Positions 1-9,700 of a stretch of DNA of 64,000 nucleotides are shown here, one piece after another. The notes beneath the pieces were generated by a model that was not told the origin of the DNA, searched no databases, and saw nothing but the letters and a program-made list of their open reading frames with translations. This DNA comes from Adiantum capillus-veneris (Eukaryota > Streptophyta > Polypodiopsida > Polypodiales > Pteridaceae). A program made the position numbers and the translations under genes. The stretch lies in assembly GCA_014529385.2 (NCBI GenBank), contig CM043947.1, forward strand, positions 120,294,891-120,358,890, given 5' to 3'. Each line of letters opens with the position of its first letter. Position 1 is the first letter of the stretch.

Positions 1-780
1 ATGACTACTTCCTACAGAGATATCAACTCTACATGCCATCGGTTATGTGAACGTGAGAGTCTCCTATGATGCTACCGCAAGCCAAAAGCCCATTAGACAT
101 TCTCGAAATGTTACGAAACTTGAGGGATATCCTACCAACACCAATAGGCCACTCTCCCTAAGGTCCGTGACCAAAAAAACCTACTCAATACCCTCCGTGC
201 AGAAAACGCGTAGGATGTCTGGCCGGTTTTTACAGGTCGATGTTTCCGAAAACTAAAGTGCCTAATGTGTAGCTCTACTCGCTCTGATCGCGTGGATATG
301 CTGAAATGCAAAAACGGACAACAGTTACTCACCAAAACTCCAAAAGTAGCTCGCGGGTGAATCTGCCAAAACACAAACGAACGCGTGTGATGTAAGCATC
401 AACGCGTAGCTCTCCTCATGGGCAACTCACTTCTGCTCTTCGTTTGCGATTCCGACCACCGTAGCTCCTGTAGCACACACACACACTCTCTCACTCTCTC
501 GCAGTCTCCCAACGACAAAGAAGATTAGATTTATTAGAAGTCTTTTTACAATGCTTTAGGTTTTGGCTTATATACTAAGCCTTAGAAAACCTAATGTCCG
601 ACCAAAATGACCTGATTTGTCCCTAGGCTTCTATAGAGCTTAATTACAACACCGTGAGCTGGCTTTGCTCATCCAACAAGCATCTGTGGCCAAAATACAA
701 TTGCATATGAAGTTCCCATAAACATTACAGAAGTGACCGTAATGGCTCAAAATAATAATAACGGGATATTCGATGATGTC
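1..780 (-). other. Gene-free block with LTR-like promoter on minus strand
   Basis: I recognise no protein here. On the minus strand a TATA-like TATATAAG lies in 565-580, next to an (AC)n/(TC)n tract at about 475-503. The same order (dinucleotide tract beside a minus TATA box) occurs in the LTR at 25002-25571, so this may be the R/U3 part of a related minus-strand LTR. No LTR end or PBS was found. The short open frames at 47-374 look random. Confidence 0.25.
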
Positions 781-847
781 CATGAGCTTGTATCTTCACA
801 TTATAGCATCCATCTTTGTCTTCATCACTTCATCAGCATCTTTAGTT

Positions 848-906
848 GGAATCTTTAGAGTATCTTTAGAGAATCTTTGAGGAATCTTTATGGAATCTTT
901 GTGGAA
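848..906. repeat. 12-13 bp tandem repeat (GAATCTTT core)
   Basis: Five to six imperfect copies of a 12-13 bp unit with core GAATCTTT sit in tandem. They give a short periodic lysine/isoleucine/proline peptide on the minus strand, inside a 102-residue open frame (796-1104) that I do not recognise and regard as non-genic. Confidence 0.7.
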
Positions 907-1170
907 GCGTTGTTGAAAGGTTGACCTTTTAACAAAGGGATTTCCTTCTCTTATAATGTAGGATCTAGAGTCCATAGAACCTTTAACCTCATTGACCTGG
1001 CCTGCGGTGTAGGGTCTTGTAACTACGAACACATCAGGTGGAAGTCTTCTTCTCTTTCGTTGCTCATATCCTTGCTTCTCCTTATCGAAGTAGGGTGTTT
1101 TCAACGGATTTAGAGGTTAAAGAAGGCTATCTTCCAAGTCGCCCCGATATTTTAGGACGGGGACCTTAGA
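907..1170 (+). mobile_element. 3' end of the 5' LTR of a gag-only gypsy element
   Basis: The sequence just before the primer-binding site ends GGGGACCTTAGA. This is an imperfect inverted match to TGTAATGTACCC at 2570, where the element's other LTR begins, as expected for short inverted LTR ends. A CCCCG...CGGGG hairpin (1142-1162) lies near the end. The left boundary of this LTR is not visible, and the body shows no match to the sequence after 2570. Confidence 0.45.
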
Positions 1171-1172
1171 GT

Positions 1173-1184
1173 TGGTATCAGAGC
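1173..1184 (+). other. Primer-binding site (tRNA-iMet)
   Basis: TGGTATCAGAGC is the standard plant LTR-retrotransposon primer site complementary to the 3' end of initiator methionine tRNA. It lies two bases after the inferred LTR end and upstream of a gag frame on the same strand. Confidence 0.9.
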
Positions 1185-1412
1185 TTAGGTTAAAAATATT
1201 TAGTTGACTACTTCAAGCTTCTTCATGTGTATGGTTTTCTACCCCCATTATGAGACTCGCAGGGATATTACAATATGCCGATTGATGTGTATCATAGTTA
1301 TGGTTGAAACCTCTATTATGTTTTCTCTTGGAGGGATCTTTTGTAGATCCGTATATGACATTTTGATGACTTTATGATTAAAAGATTGAGTTATTTTCTA
1401 CAAAGAAATTGT

Positions 1413-1638
1413 TTGACGGGTTAAGTCAAGTAAGTGAGTTTTTGTGTAGATTGAATGAGCCATGACTGGTTAAGTCATGTGATTGGATGACCCATGACTG
1501 ATTAAGTCATGTGATCGAGATAATCATGACTGGTTAAGTCAAGGTTGGTTAGGTCATGTGATTGGGTTTTAATGAATCGGATAAGTAAGGATTGATTAAG
1601 TCATACGATTGAGCTTTTAGTAGGACTGGATAAGTCTA
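1413..1638 (+). repeat. Array of small hairpins with GGTTA/GATTA loop
   Basis: The leader between PBS and gag holds about seven short hairpins. The clearest is CATGACT-GGTTA-AGTCATG at 1461-1479 (7-bp stem). The same stem with loop GATTA is at 1493-1511. Others are TTGAC/GTCAA around GGTTA (1413-1429), TGACT-GGTTA-AGTCA (1527-1541), GATT-GATTA-AGTC (1590-1602, with a T-G pair) and GACT-GGATA-AGTC (1624-1636); a weak one surrounds GGTTA at 1547. The pentaloop is kept while stems vary. Its place, between PBS and gag, is where packaging and dimerisation signals lie in LTR retroelements; any such role is inference. Confidence 0.75.
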
Positions 1639-1678
1639 AGTTTCGAAAGTACCCTATTGATTTGAGTTATTACAAACA

Positions 1679-2464
1679 TTGATGTACACTCAAGGGAATC
1701 CTCACATCACTTCTACGTTGGAAAACCCTCAGAACGATGCTCTCTATACGGAGATCCAGGAGAATAAGTTGTTGCTCAAACAAATGCAACCACCTTCTTT
1801 TAAAGGAGAGGATAATGATATTGAGAAAGAAGCAGAAGTATGGATTGAAGCTATGGATGATTACTTCTCTGCTGCAAGGACCACACCTGCAAATCAAGCA
1901 ATGTTAGGGATGTTTCGCCTCTCAGGGGAAGCGAAATTATGGTGGAAACAACATTGTCGTGACATGAAAGTGTTGGAGAACTCTCAGAGTTGGTGGGAGA
2001 TCAAACAAGCGGTGAAGGAAAGATACTTACCTCCTGCCCATGAAGCGATAAAGATGAATGAGTTCTTTAGCTTGAAACAATACAGTTTATCTTTGGAAGA
2101 GTACTACTCAAAGTTTGTAAGGCTTAGACATTATGCACCGTCAATGACCATAGAGCAGTAGGTAGCTTGCTTTTGTCAAGGATTAAGAGAACCCATTTGC
2201 TCGCGATTGGAAGCCTTGAAACCTACCACTGTACAAGATTCTTTACTACAAGCCAAAACTTTAATGAAGGAACAAGGGATTACAAAAATAATTGAACAGA
2301 ATCAAAGTTTCAACGATAGACAACCACAAAGGGTTTATGCTGCTAATGCGCCAGATTCTCGACGCTTGAATGTTCGATGCTTTGAATGTGGAGAGATGGG
2401 ACATTATCGAAACTCTTGCCCACGACTAAATATCGGAGCAGCAGTAGTAAGTGAAGCAGACTAA
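1679..2464 (+). pseudogene. gag: Gag of a non-autonomous Ty3/gypsy element (one in-frame stop)
   Basis: A frame of about 262 codons encodes a plant gypsy Gag. The N-terminal part has the retrotransposon Gag core (acidic segment, then LWWKQHC and a WWEIKQAVKERYLPP-type block), and near the C-terminus there is a CCHC zinc knuckle CFECGEMGHYRNSC. Gag packages element RNA into virus-like particles. One TAG at 2159-2161 splits the frame; the downstream half (from 2207) stays in phase. The frame ends about 30 codons after the knuckle and a polypurine tract follows within 100 bases, so protease, RT, RNase H and integrase are absent. This is a TR-GAG-like derivative that would need enzymes in trans. 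Confidence 0.85.
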
Positions 2465-2530
2465 GAATATTACCCTTTTAGAGATATTGATGGTCACTAG
2501 TAATTAGAGTAGAAGTATCCTCACTTTTTC

Positions 2531-2569
2531 TCGAGATGAGGACATCTCGAATCCCTAAGTTGGGGAGAT
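2531..2569 (+). other. Hairpin and polypurine tract before 3' LTR
   Basis: An 8-bp hairpin TCGAGATG/CATCTCGA with a 4-base loop (2531-2550) is followed by AAGTTGGGGAGAT (2556-2568), a typical gypsy polypurine tract that primes plus-strand DNA. The LTR start TGTAATG follows directly. Confidence 0.7.
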
Positions 2570-3183
2570 TGTAATGTACCCAACATTTATCCATATAAAT
2601 CATTTGAGTTATTTTGCAAAGTAATTGAAATTCTCAATTTTGTGACTCATCATGAGTTTATCAGAGCAATCGGATTGAATCAGGTTCAGAATCCATTTAT
2701 TTATGATCTTTCTTTATGTGGAACAATAGGTTTATGTGGGAACGTAATCTATGTGTGAAGAAAAAACTTAAAGATAGTATTTTTAGGAAAGAAAGAGAGG
2801 TGTTAGGATACTTCTTTCTTTCTCTCTTTCAAAATAGAATAGGAACTTGTAAGTATAGAGCTTTTTAAAAATCGCGCATAGGATTCGCGAACGCAAAAAA
2901 ATAAAAGATAATTAAAAAAAAACAAAAAAACAAAAAAAATCATAGAGCCGCAACGACGCGCGAGCTTTTCCTTCTCCAATTCTTGAAACCTCTCAGTATT
3001 CTTAGCACCCCCCTAAAACCTATATAAAGGACCCTTCTCCTCTCACTTTGAACACAGACATCTATGGAAGCGGAAGCTCTCTCGCAACGACGCGTTGGAG
3101 GAAGCCTCTCTCTCTCTTAACCTCTCACCTTCAAGCCATCTCCATCTCCAATCGTTGACGTGCCGTCACCCGATTTGTGAACA

Positions 3184-3186
<3 letters not shown>
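2570..3186 (+). mobile_element. Start of 3' LTR and downstream core promoter
   Basis: TGTAATGTACCC after the PPT is taken as the LTR start. The expected inverted terminus is not found downstream, so the LTR is truncated or interrupted. A good TATA box, TATATAAAGG at 3021-3030, is followed by a CT-rich leader and a short upstream ORF beginning at 3064. The promoter could belong to this LTR or to the unit downstream. Confidence 0.5.

Positions 3187-3215
<29 letters not shown>
3187..3215. repeat. (TC)n microsatellite
   Basis: About 14 TC units lie in the presumed leader between the TATA box at 3021 and the ATG at 3252. CT-rich 5' leaders are common in plants. Confidence 0.9.
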
Positions 3216-3219
<4 letters not shown>

Positions 3220-3251
3220 CAACGTGCTTTTCTTTTCTCCATTCTGAAGCT

Positions 3252-3455
3252 ATGGCTCCGAAGTGTGTAACGCAAAGTTCTAAGGACGCCCATGCCGTTG
3301 CACCACCAAGGAAGGTGAGAAGAAAGGTGTCAACTCCAAACGTATCTCATGCGGAAGCATCAACCGAAGAAGAAGTCGAAACCGTCCAACCTCTAGCACA
3401 GGAGTTTGTCGCACACACTCCAAATCCGGTAAGACAAATTTATAATTATGCATAG
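3252..3455 (+). CDS. Small unidentified ORF (67 aa), possible first exon or Gag N-terminus
   Basis: The ATG is in a good plant start context (AAGCTATGGCT), about 230 bases after the TATA box at 3021. The product starts MAPKCVTQSS, has a basic patch (PPRKVRRKV) and then an acidic, disordered-looking stretch. The frame stops soon after CCGGTAAGA (3426-3434), which resembles a plant 5' splice site, so this could be the first exon of an LTR-driven or host transcript. I recognise no domain. It could equally be a chance frame. Confidence 0.3.
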   Translation: MAPKCVTQSSKDAHAVAPPRKVRRKVSTPNVSHAEASTEEEVETVQPLAQEFVAHTPNPVRQIYNYA

Positions 3456-3544
3456 TTGACCGGTAAGATGAACTTAGACCTTACTTTAAAACGACCGGAA
3501 ACGTGATTGTTCAATCACATGAAACAAGCATATGTTTTCATAGA

Positions 3545-3640
3545 TTAGTGAAAGAACTGTTTGATAAATTGTCATTGTTGTTGGATTGTTATTGTTTAAT
3601 AAATTGTTATTGTTTGATAAATGGTTTCTGATGGATATGA
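3545..3640. repeat. AT-rich short tandem repeat
   Basis: Repeats built on TTATTGTTTGATAAATTG recur three to four times with small changes just upstream of the second hairpin array. Confidence 0.55.
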
Positions 3641-3706
3641 AGAATTGATTGATCATGTTTGATGAATCATTTAATGAGAAGAATTGTTGAAAGAATATAT
3701 TTTGTC

Positions 3707-3894
3707 CTCGCGGGTAGCGAGATGATCCCGTGGGTAGCGGAGATTAAGCAGAGGTTATCGGATCTCTTTTGTTCCTCGCGGTTAGCGGGATGCCTCGCGG
3801 TTAGTGAGATGGGAAGGTTGCATAATTCGTGGTTAGCGAATAAATCCTTTGCAAAGGCTCTGTTGGTTAGGCAGAGGAAGTTCGCGGGTAGCGG
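3707..3894 (+). repeat. Second hairpin array, conserved GG(G/T)TA loop
   Basis: Seven hairpins lie within 190 bases: CTCGC-GGGTA-GCGAG (3707-3721), CCGT-GGGTA-GCGG (3728-3740), CTCGC-GGTTA-GCGGG (3775-3789), CTCGC-GGTTA-GTGAG (3794-3808), ATTCGT-GGTTA-GCGAAT (3825-3841), CTCTGTT-GGTTA-GGCAGAG (3858-3876) and TCGC-GGGTA-GCGG (3882-3894). T-G pairs are allowed. The loop is almost invariant while stems change on both sides together. One further GGTTA (3753-3757) has weak flanking pairing. No coding frame explains the pattern. Confidence 0.8.
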
Positions 3895-4180
3895 TAAACT
3901 CATGAGAAATTGGAAAGTTATTTTTGTTGAATAATAGGGTTCTTATACTAAACCTTATTTGAATTGTTTTGGTATTATTTGAAGGGCTGTATAAAAGAAC
4001 CTGTGTTTGGAACTAATTAAGGAACACTGTTTGTATATGTTAAACAGTGTGGTAAAAAGGATGAGTGTGGTGTGGAAAGTGGTGACCGGCTAAGGTTGCT
4101 GGCCAAGGATGGGTGGACTCGATTAGTCGAGTACTTTTCACTTTGTCTTAGTTAGTTAGAGATTTATCTCTTGTCATATT
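3895..4180. other. Non-coding; one further hairpin
   Basis: No gene was seen. A perfect 6-bp hairpin ACTCGA-TTAG-TCGAGT lies at 4117-4132. It lacks the GG(G/T)TA loop of the preceding array. Confidence 0.5.
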
Positions 4181-4846
4181 TTGGATTTAACGATGGCGGC
4201 CGTGCCTCTTAAACGCGGGGAAAAAGGCGTTGTTTTTGGATCCTTAAAACCACAGCTGGAAGATGCTCCTGAATTAGTGAGCATATCAGGAAACAAACGA
4301 GCAGAATGCTGGGAAATCATCTCCACCACCACTGAAGTAAGTTCACAGATCATCAAAGCTCAATTCCACGTGATCACAACAAAGGATATGTCAGACAACA
4401 TCATAATGGGAATGCCAATGGCCCAGAAGATGTTAGAGATACAGAATGCAAACATGATGAAGTCATCACAAACAACCAAGAATGAAGATCAAGACTGGTC
4501 ACCTGCGGACGACAACACAAAGTCCTCAACCACAGTTAAAATGGAGACCGACGCCAAAACAAATCTTATTGAAGATGATTTATCTCCATCAATTAGAACT
4601 TCAGAAAAGCTTAAAGCAAATCAGGCAATCGCAAGTACAGATCAAACAGAACAAAAAGAAACCACAGAAGCTATTGAGCAGAGCATGCCACCAAAGCCAG
4701 AAGTTAAGAGGAATAAGGTTACAAACAACCAGGAAGAAATAGGAAGTCCAAAGATCAATCACTCATTGCCAGCTGAATCAATTGATGTAAGTCAAATTGC
4801 AAAACAAAGTCTCAATCCACCTTCCATAGAGACACAGTTAAATTAA
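4181..4846 (+). CDS. Unidentified lysine/glutamine-rich ORF with weak protease-like motif (221 aa)
   Basis: The frame encodes 221 residues. Around residues 60-80 the pattern AQFHVITTKDMSDNIIMGMP resembles the C-terminal half of retroelement aspartic proteases (hydrophobic strand, then D-x-I-I-x-G-M-P), but no D-S/T-G active site precedes it. The rest is polar, rich in K, Q, T, S and E, and probably disordered. It is followed by a degenerate region and then a PPT and LTR start at 6950-6962 on the same strand, so it is probably a retroelement fragment. A second ATG at residue 5 is in a better start context. Confidence 0.35.
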   Translation: MDLTMAAVPLKRGEKGVVFGSLKPQLEDAPELVSISGNKRAECWEIISTTTEVSSQIIKAQFHVITTKDMSDNIIMGMPMAQKMLEIQNANMMKSSQTTKNEDQDWSPADDNTKSSTTVKMETDAKTNLIEDDLSPSIRTSEKLKANQAIASTDQTEQKETTEAIEQSMPPKPEVKRNKVTNNQEEIGSPKINHSLPAESIDVSQIAKQSLNPPSIETQLN

Positions 4847-4860
4847 ATCAAGATGAGACC

Positions 4861-6300
4861 ATGGTAAAAGCAGGACAAAGAGCTTCAATAGAACCAAAAA
4901 TATCAGATTCAGAGTTACAGAAGTCACAAGGATCGAAGAAAAATCTTGCAGACAAAGGTAAAGCTAAAGTGGACCCTCCACCGATTAGCAAAGAAGGTGT
5001 GCCAACATATGCCTCTACATCAAAGAACCCTCATGGATTATCTTTTTCAAGCAAGTAAAGTTTTCAAAACTTCAAGTCAATTGTTGACCCAACAAAAATC
5101 TCCAAGGAGACACCCAGAAGAGCAAAGATATTTCAGCCAAGGTACTCAAGAAAGCAAAGGAAAATCAAGCAAGTGTTTGTTCGGAGCACTTTAGTCAAAT
5201 TCAATGATCCAGTTTGGATTAAGGATAGGAAATCAACACGGCAAGACAAACAGATGGGATAGATAGCATCACAATGGAGCTTAAAGGAACATGAGTACTA
5301 TGGAGATAACAGACAGATATGGGTGCCAAAACCGCAGGTTAGAGCATATGAAGTAACTTCAAGTCCCTCCCAAGAAAAAAGGCCCACAAGGTATCAACCT
5401 CGATAATATTCTAGGATACTAAGAAGCAGGTATACAACAGAACAACATTGAAAGATGCGAAAGTCAACCACAACTCTCAAGAGATACAAAACAAAGACGG
5501 ATTTCAAAGAATCTTACTCTTAGACAAGGATTCTATACACGCTATACAAATATTTGGGTACCAATCAACCACAAGCCAGCTGCAACTACACTAGACCTGC
5601 ATGAAGATCTCAAGAACTCAACAAGACCTAGAACAAAGCAAAGTCAACAATGGAGATACAAAGGTCATCAAGAGATTTGGATTCCTAAGTCTTCCAATGC
5701 GCTCCTAATCAAAAGCCAAATGCCGACAGTCAACAAAGGCCTTCAAAAACATCAAAGACTTCTATCACCAGGCCCAATTGGAGAATCAAACAGATAATGG
5801 AGTCTTCACAGTCAAAGAAGGATGACCCACCCAATGTGAATGCATATTCAAAGATGATAAAACAGGTATGGCAAAAGAAACCTTCAATGCCAACTTGGTC
5901 CTTCACTAATCCTCTTTTTGAGGATTCAAGCTTACTTTTACTTGAATAAATGTTTGTAGTAAGTTCAAGAATATAAAAAGTCAAGTTTCCAAGGTGAAAA
6001 AAAAACTCTTTGGCATAGTCAGAGTTGGGCTGTTGAGCCATCAAATGAGCAAAGCGTTAGTCCGAATCTTCAAGTCATATTAAAATCTGTGCTAAGAGTC
6101 ATAGTTATTATGCTTACACTCAAGCTGGAAGAGTTGAACATATCTAAAGTCATGTTGCTCATGCTGGATGAGATGAGCATAAGAGTCGAAGTCTATTAAC
6201 TTACAAGTGGAGGAGTGTTGTAGAGTCCAACACTCATGCACAGTGCACACTAAGATGAGAGCACATATCCTCTTCAACAAAAACCATTCTTAAAGGGGAG
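4861..6300 (+). pseudogene. Degenerate coding region with recurrent W(V/I)PK motif
   Basis: Short frames in several phases, broken by stops, share a recurring peptide motif: RQIWVPKPQ (about 5314), NIWVPINHK (about 5549), EIWIPKSS (about 5668) and QVWQKKPS (about 5862). The spacing of about 115-235 bases suggests decayed internal duplications of a former retroelement ORF. Composition continues that of the ORF ending at 4846. I cannot assign a family. Confidence 0.35.
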
Positions 6301-6949
6301 CCAGCTTGCAAAGCCATGTCAAATGCTTTTATAGATACACCATCTTTTTGAATAACCCCTCAAAATCATTCTTGAACAGCATATTGTTTCCCATGCATTT
6401 TTGTGTATGCATAAATAGGATGTCCCATCATTGGACATATGCATTAGACACTCTTTTTTTGCTTCCACCTATGCACCTTGAGTGGACTACAATAGGCAAA
6501 CCAATGTTCCATCATGCTACGCTCTCATATTTGCTGCCTTTTTAATTCCATATCTATCAGCAAATAATTCCTTGAGTACTTTACTGATATTTCCCATGCT
6601 AATAAGTACTCCAATAATGCGCTTATCCCAAAGGCACTTTTTCCCCACTGGGTTTTTTCGCTTTGGTCATCCAGGTATTAGACCCTAATTTAGAACCTCA
6701 TCATTCTACTTACTTGTACATACTTTCCCTAAATAAACAACAGCCTCATCATTATGCTATTACATCGACAAATGCAACATCATCTCTCACACCAGACATA
6801 TTTGGACCAATGAAGATGCTGTAGCAAATTGAATCTCATCAACAAATTCAACGACAGATGAAGACAATCAGCCCATCGACAACCAATCAAAACCTTCCCT
6901 TGCCTCCATGGACACCTTTCAATAGTGCCTGAGGACGGGCACTAAAATA
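6301..6949. other. No gene recognised
   Basis: Only short frames with no recognisable motif occur. By position this is the 3' untranslated part of the element ending at the PPT at 6950. GAGGACGGGCAC just before the PPT resembles the conserved 3' region of many plant gypsy elements. Confidence 0.4.
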
Positions 6950-6961
6950 GTAAGGGGGGAA
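6950..6961 (+). other. Polypurine tract
   Basis: TAAGGGGGGAA sits immediately before TGTTAATCG, the inferred LTR start. Confidence 0.65.
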
Positions 6962-7394
6962 TGTTAATCGAGTCAACGTTAGTTAACAGAAGCTGCTAAA
7001 GACCGAAGAAGTACAAATTCACATCAAGGATGAATGCAAAGATGCAATAAAGATTGGAGTTACACATTTTCCACGTTTTTCTAAAATGGTCAAGTATTGT
7101 AAATTTTGAATTTATTTCAAGCCATTGTAATATTTTAATGTGTTACAGGCTCAATGGGAGTTCCAAGTTGTAAACAATAGGTCACTTACTATTGCTAAGT
7201 TGCAGATTCAGTAAGTGGTTAGCCCTAAAGGCCTTGGGTGCTCGGACATTGTATATTTTTAACCTAGGTATATAAGGCAATGTGTAAAAGAAATTAGGGT
7301 TCTCAAGTCATTTGTTGAGAGCAGTCTTTGGTGAGAGCTCTTGAGGTGTGTGGCTATGCAGTCCTTGAGAGGGAGTGGGGGGGGGGGGGGGGGG

Positions 7395-7443
<49 letters not shown>

Positions 7444-7640
7444 TTTGCAGCCTTGGAGGATCTGCACTTTCAATCAGATGTAGGCAGCATAGAATGTCCT
7501 CTTTATGATTGGGAGGTGGAAGTGACAAGAGATAAAAGGGGGGGGGAAAGATAAAGAGTTGGCTCACATTTTAGAGAGAGAATATGCAAAATATGCTTTT
7601 TGTGCAGGGGGGCTGAAAAGTGCTTCTTTTAATGAGAACT
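6962..7640 (+). mobile_element. LTR start (3' LTR) with TATA box
   Basis: The sequence begins TGTTAATCGAGTCAACG after the PPT. A TATA box, TATATAAGGC, is at about 7268, roughly 300 bases into the LTR, a normal U3 length. The right end is not clear; a microsatellite at 7377 falls in the presumed R/U5. No second copy was found upstream, so the 5' LTR is missing or diverged. Confidence 0.5.
7377..7439. repeat. (G)n(GA)n compound microsatellite
   Basis: A run of about 20 G is followed directly by about 21 GA units. Confidence 0.95.
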
Positions 7641-8067
7641 AAGTGAGAGAGAGTGTTTTATATGTTAGAGAGAGAGGAGAGAGATGGGGAAAGATATTTT
7701 AAATTCAATTACCCACCTCTCTTTTGTGTTAAAGTAGCCTATTTTCAAAATAAAAAATATACAAATGGTATTTTTAAAAATCTCAGCATAGGCCTTTTTG
7801 CCCTCTCTTTTAGGCTTGGTCAAACTTGACTTAAGCTTTAAGCATTTCCTTAAACTACCAAATAAATAGACGCTCCTATACCCCATTCCCTTCCTAATGA
7901 GTGGGCATTGTTGAATAGTGGGGTGCCTTCAAGGCGACACAATGGCAGGCAAGCACGAGTGGTACAAGGCTATGTAGGTAGTGTCAGACAAGCATCCAAT
8001 CAATACAAGCATATGGACATTCAATATGGTGGATGATGCACTGTAAGAGAGAGGGTATGAGAGTATG

Positions 8068-8069
<2 letters not shown>
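7641..8069. other. No gene recognised
   Basis: AT-rich sequence with a few GA-rich patches. The open frames on either strand are short and of biased composition. Confidence 0.4.

Positions 8070-8151
<82 letters not shown>
8070..8151. repeat. (GA)41 microsatellite
   Basis: About 41 uninterrupted GA units. It creates artificial Arg-Glu and Ser-Leu open frames that are not genes. Confidence 0.97.
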
Positions 8152-8155
<4 letters not shown>

Positions 8156-9700
8156 TTCGATAGACAGAGAGCACCTCTGTGCCTCTATGCTCAAGTTGTG
8201 GCAAACACTTACTCTACATCATCTTCCTCACTGCAAATTTGATACCTTATCCCCCTAACTATCCTCATTAGCCAATGATTATTGATTAAAGTGGATGTGT
8301 GGGTCCGTTCCTATATGGAGCTTCACCAAGCTTTGAAACCACAATTACATTTGAGTATGCATGATGGACATGTTATCACTAGAGGGTTAGGTCATTATGA
8401 TTACCACCCAACCTATGAGAGAATGTCCCTGTATTTATCTTTTTCTATCAGTAATAACCTTGTATTTATCTTTTTCTTTTTGTAATAATTGGGTAGAGGG
8501 AGAGAGCGCTTTGAAAAGGCACCACGTTGGTAGCACCCTAATGAGGGTGGGAAACGATAGTAGATGGGTGAGGGATGGTTGGTGTAGGACGCACTATAGG
8601 CATTCGGAAGGGTGGAACGATGCTGAACAAGGCAGTACACTAGTAGGGGACAATGCAGATAGGGCAGCGCTCAAGGCTATGAGGTGACAATGATGTAGCA
8701 AGCGATGGCAGAGTTGGAGGGAGGCAATGCACAGAGAACAATAGGGTGCCTTTAAGGGCGGTGCAATAGTAAGCGGATGCAAGGAGCACAAGGCTGCAAA
8801 TCTGAAGTTGTCAAGTATTTTTTAGATAAGCATAAAGTCACAAAGTCGTGCCAAAAAGTTTGCCCACTAGCCTCATGTATATATGTGTACATAGCCCTAC
8901 AAGTTTTGGAAGTGGCCCTGTCAAAATTCATCTACAAAGGTGTGATTTTGCCAAGCTTGGTGTTGATGTTTTGGGTTGTTCAAGTCCCCAAAACATGCTT
9001 TTTAATATGAACTTTTAGCTGTGCTTTATAGCTTGTGAATCGGACTTGTACATCATGAGTTATGAGCATCCAAAGCGGGCGGTCTGAACTTAGAAGGTGA
9101 TTGCGGGTGCATGCAATGAGGAAAATTGGGCCAACTTGAGATTCTAAGATTAGAAATGATCAAGTTTTATATTTTGGGAGATAGATGAGGTGATGGGCTT
9201 CGAGCCATGTGTTACGGTGCATCATTTGGTGATCGGAGTAGCAAGTTATGCCTCATGGAAAGTTGTCCGAGAGGTCCTATTTCTTAGGGGAGAAGCTGGA
9301 AATTGGTTGGGCTTGAGGGAGTTGGGAGGAAGTTGCCATGTGGCATGGGGATTATCCCGCATGAGAAGAGGAAAGAGGAAAGTGGAGGGTACATAGGGCA
9401 CTTTGGGAGCCCACTATAGGTGTATCAAAGGTGAGACGAGCTCTCTCAAGGCTTGGCTATGGGGGCTCGTGGGTACATGGGGATGGAGATGATGCATTTT
9501 TTAGTCCACACTCAACTGCCTAGGCACCTGGCTTCTTTTTTGGTCCACTGGCCACTTGACCCCACCCCATTCCTTGGTCAAAGGGTCACTGACATCGCAT
9601 TTTTTGCGCAAAAAAGGCATAAAAGGAGCCAATTAAAAGATACCTGAGGAGAGAACCTTGTCAGCTAAGAAGAGAGAGAAAAATCTTGGGGATAAAAGAT
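8152..9700. other. No gene recognised
   Basis: Several frames of 60-100 codons occur, but none has a recognisable motif or plausible composition. The right-hand part may belong to the LTR that ends near 10050. Confidence 0.4.

Noticed and set aside
1413-1638. CRISPR-like array
   Set aside because: Repeats are short, unevenly spaced and imperfect, with no unique spacers, and the genome is a plant's.
4181-4846. Endogenous pararetrovirus protein
   Set aside because: Only a short protease-like C-terminal pattern is visible, with no movement-protein, coat or RT motif; a retroelement fragment is more likely.
8033-8242. Open frames of repeated Arg-Glu or Ser-Leu across (GA)n
   Set aside because: They are translations of a dinucleotide microsatellite and have no codon-level signal.
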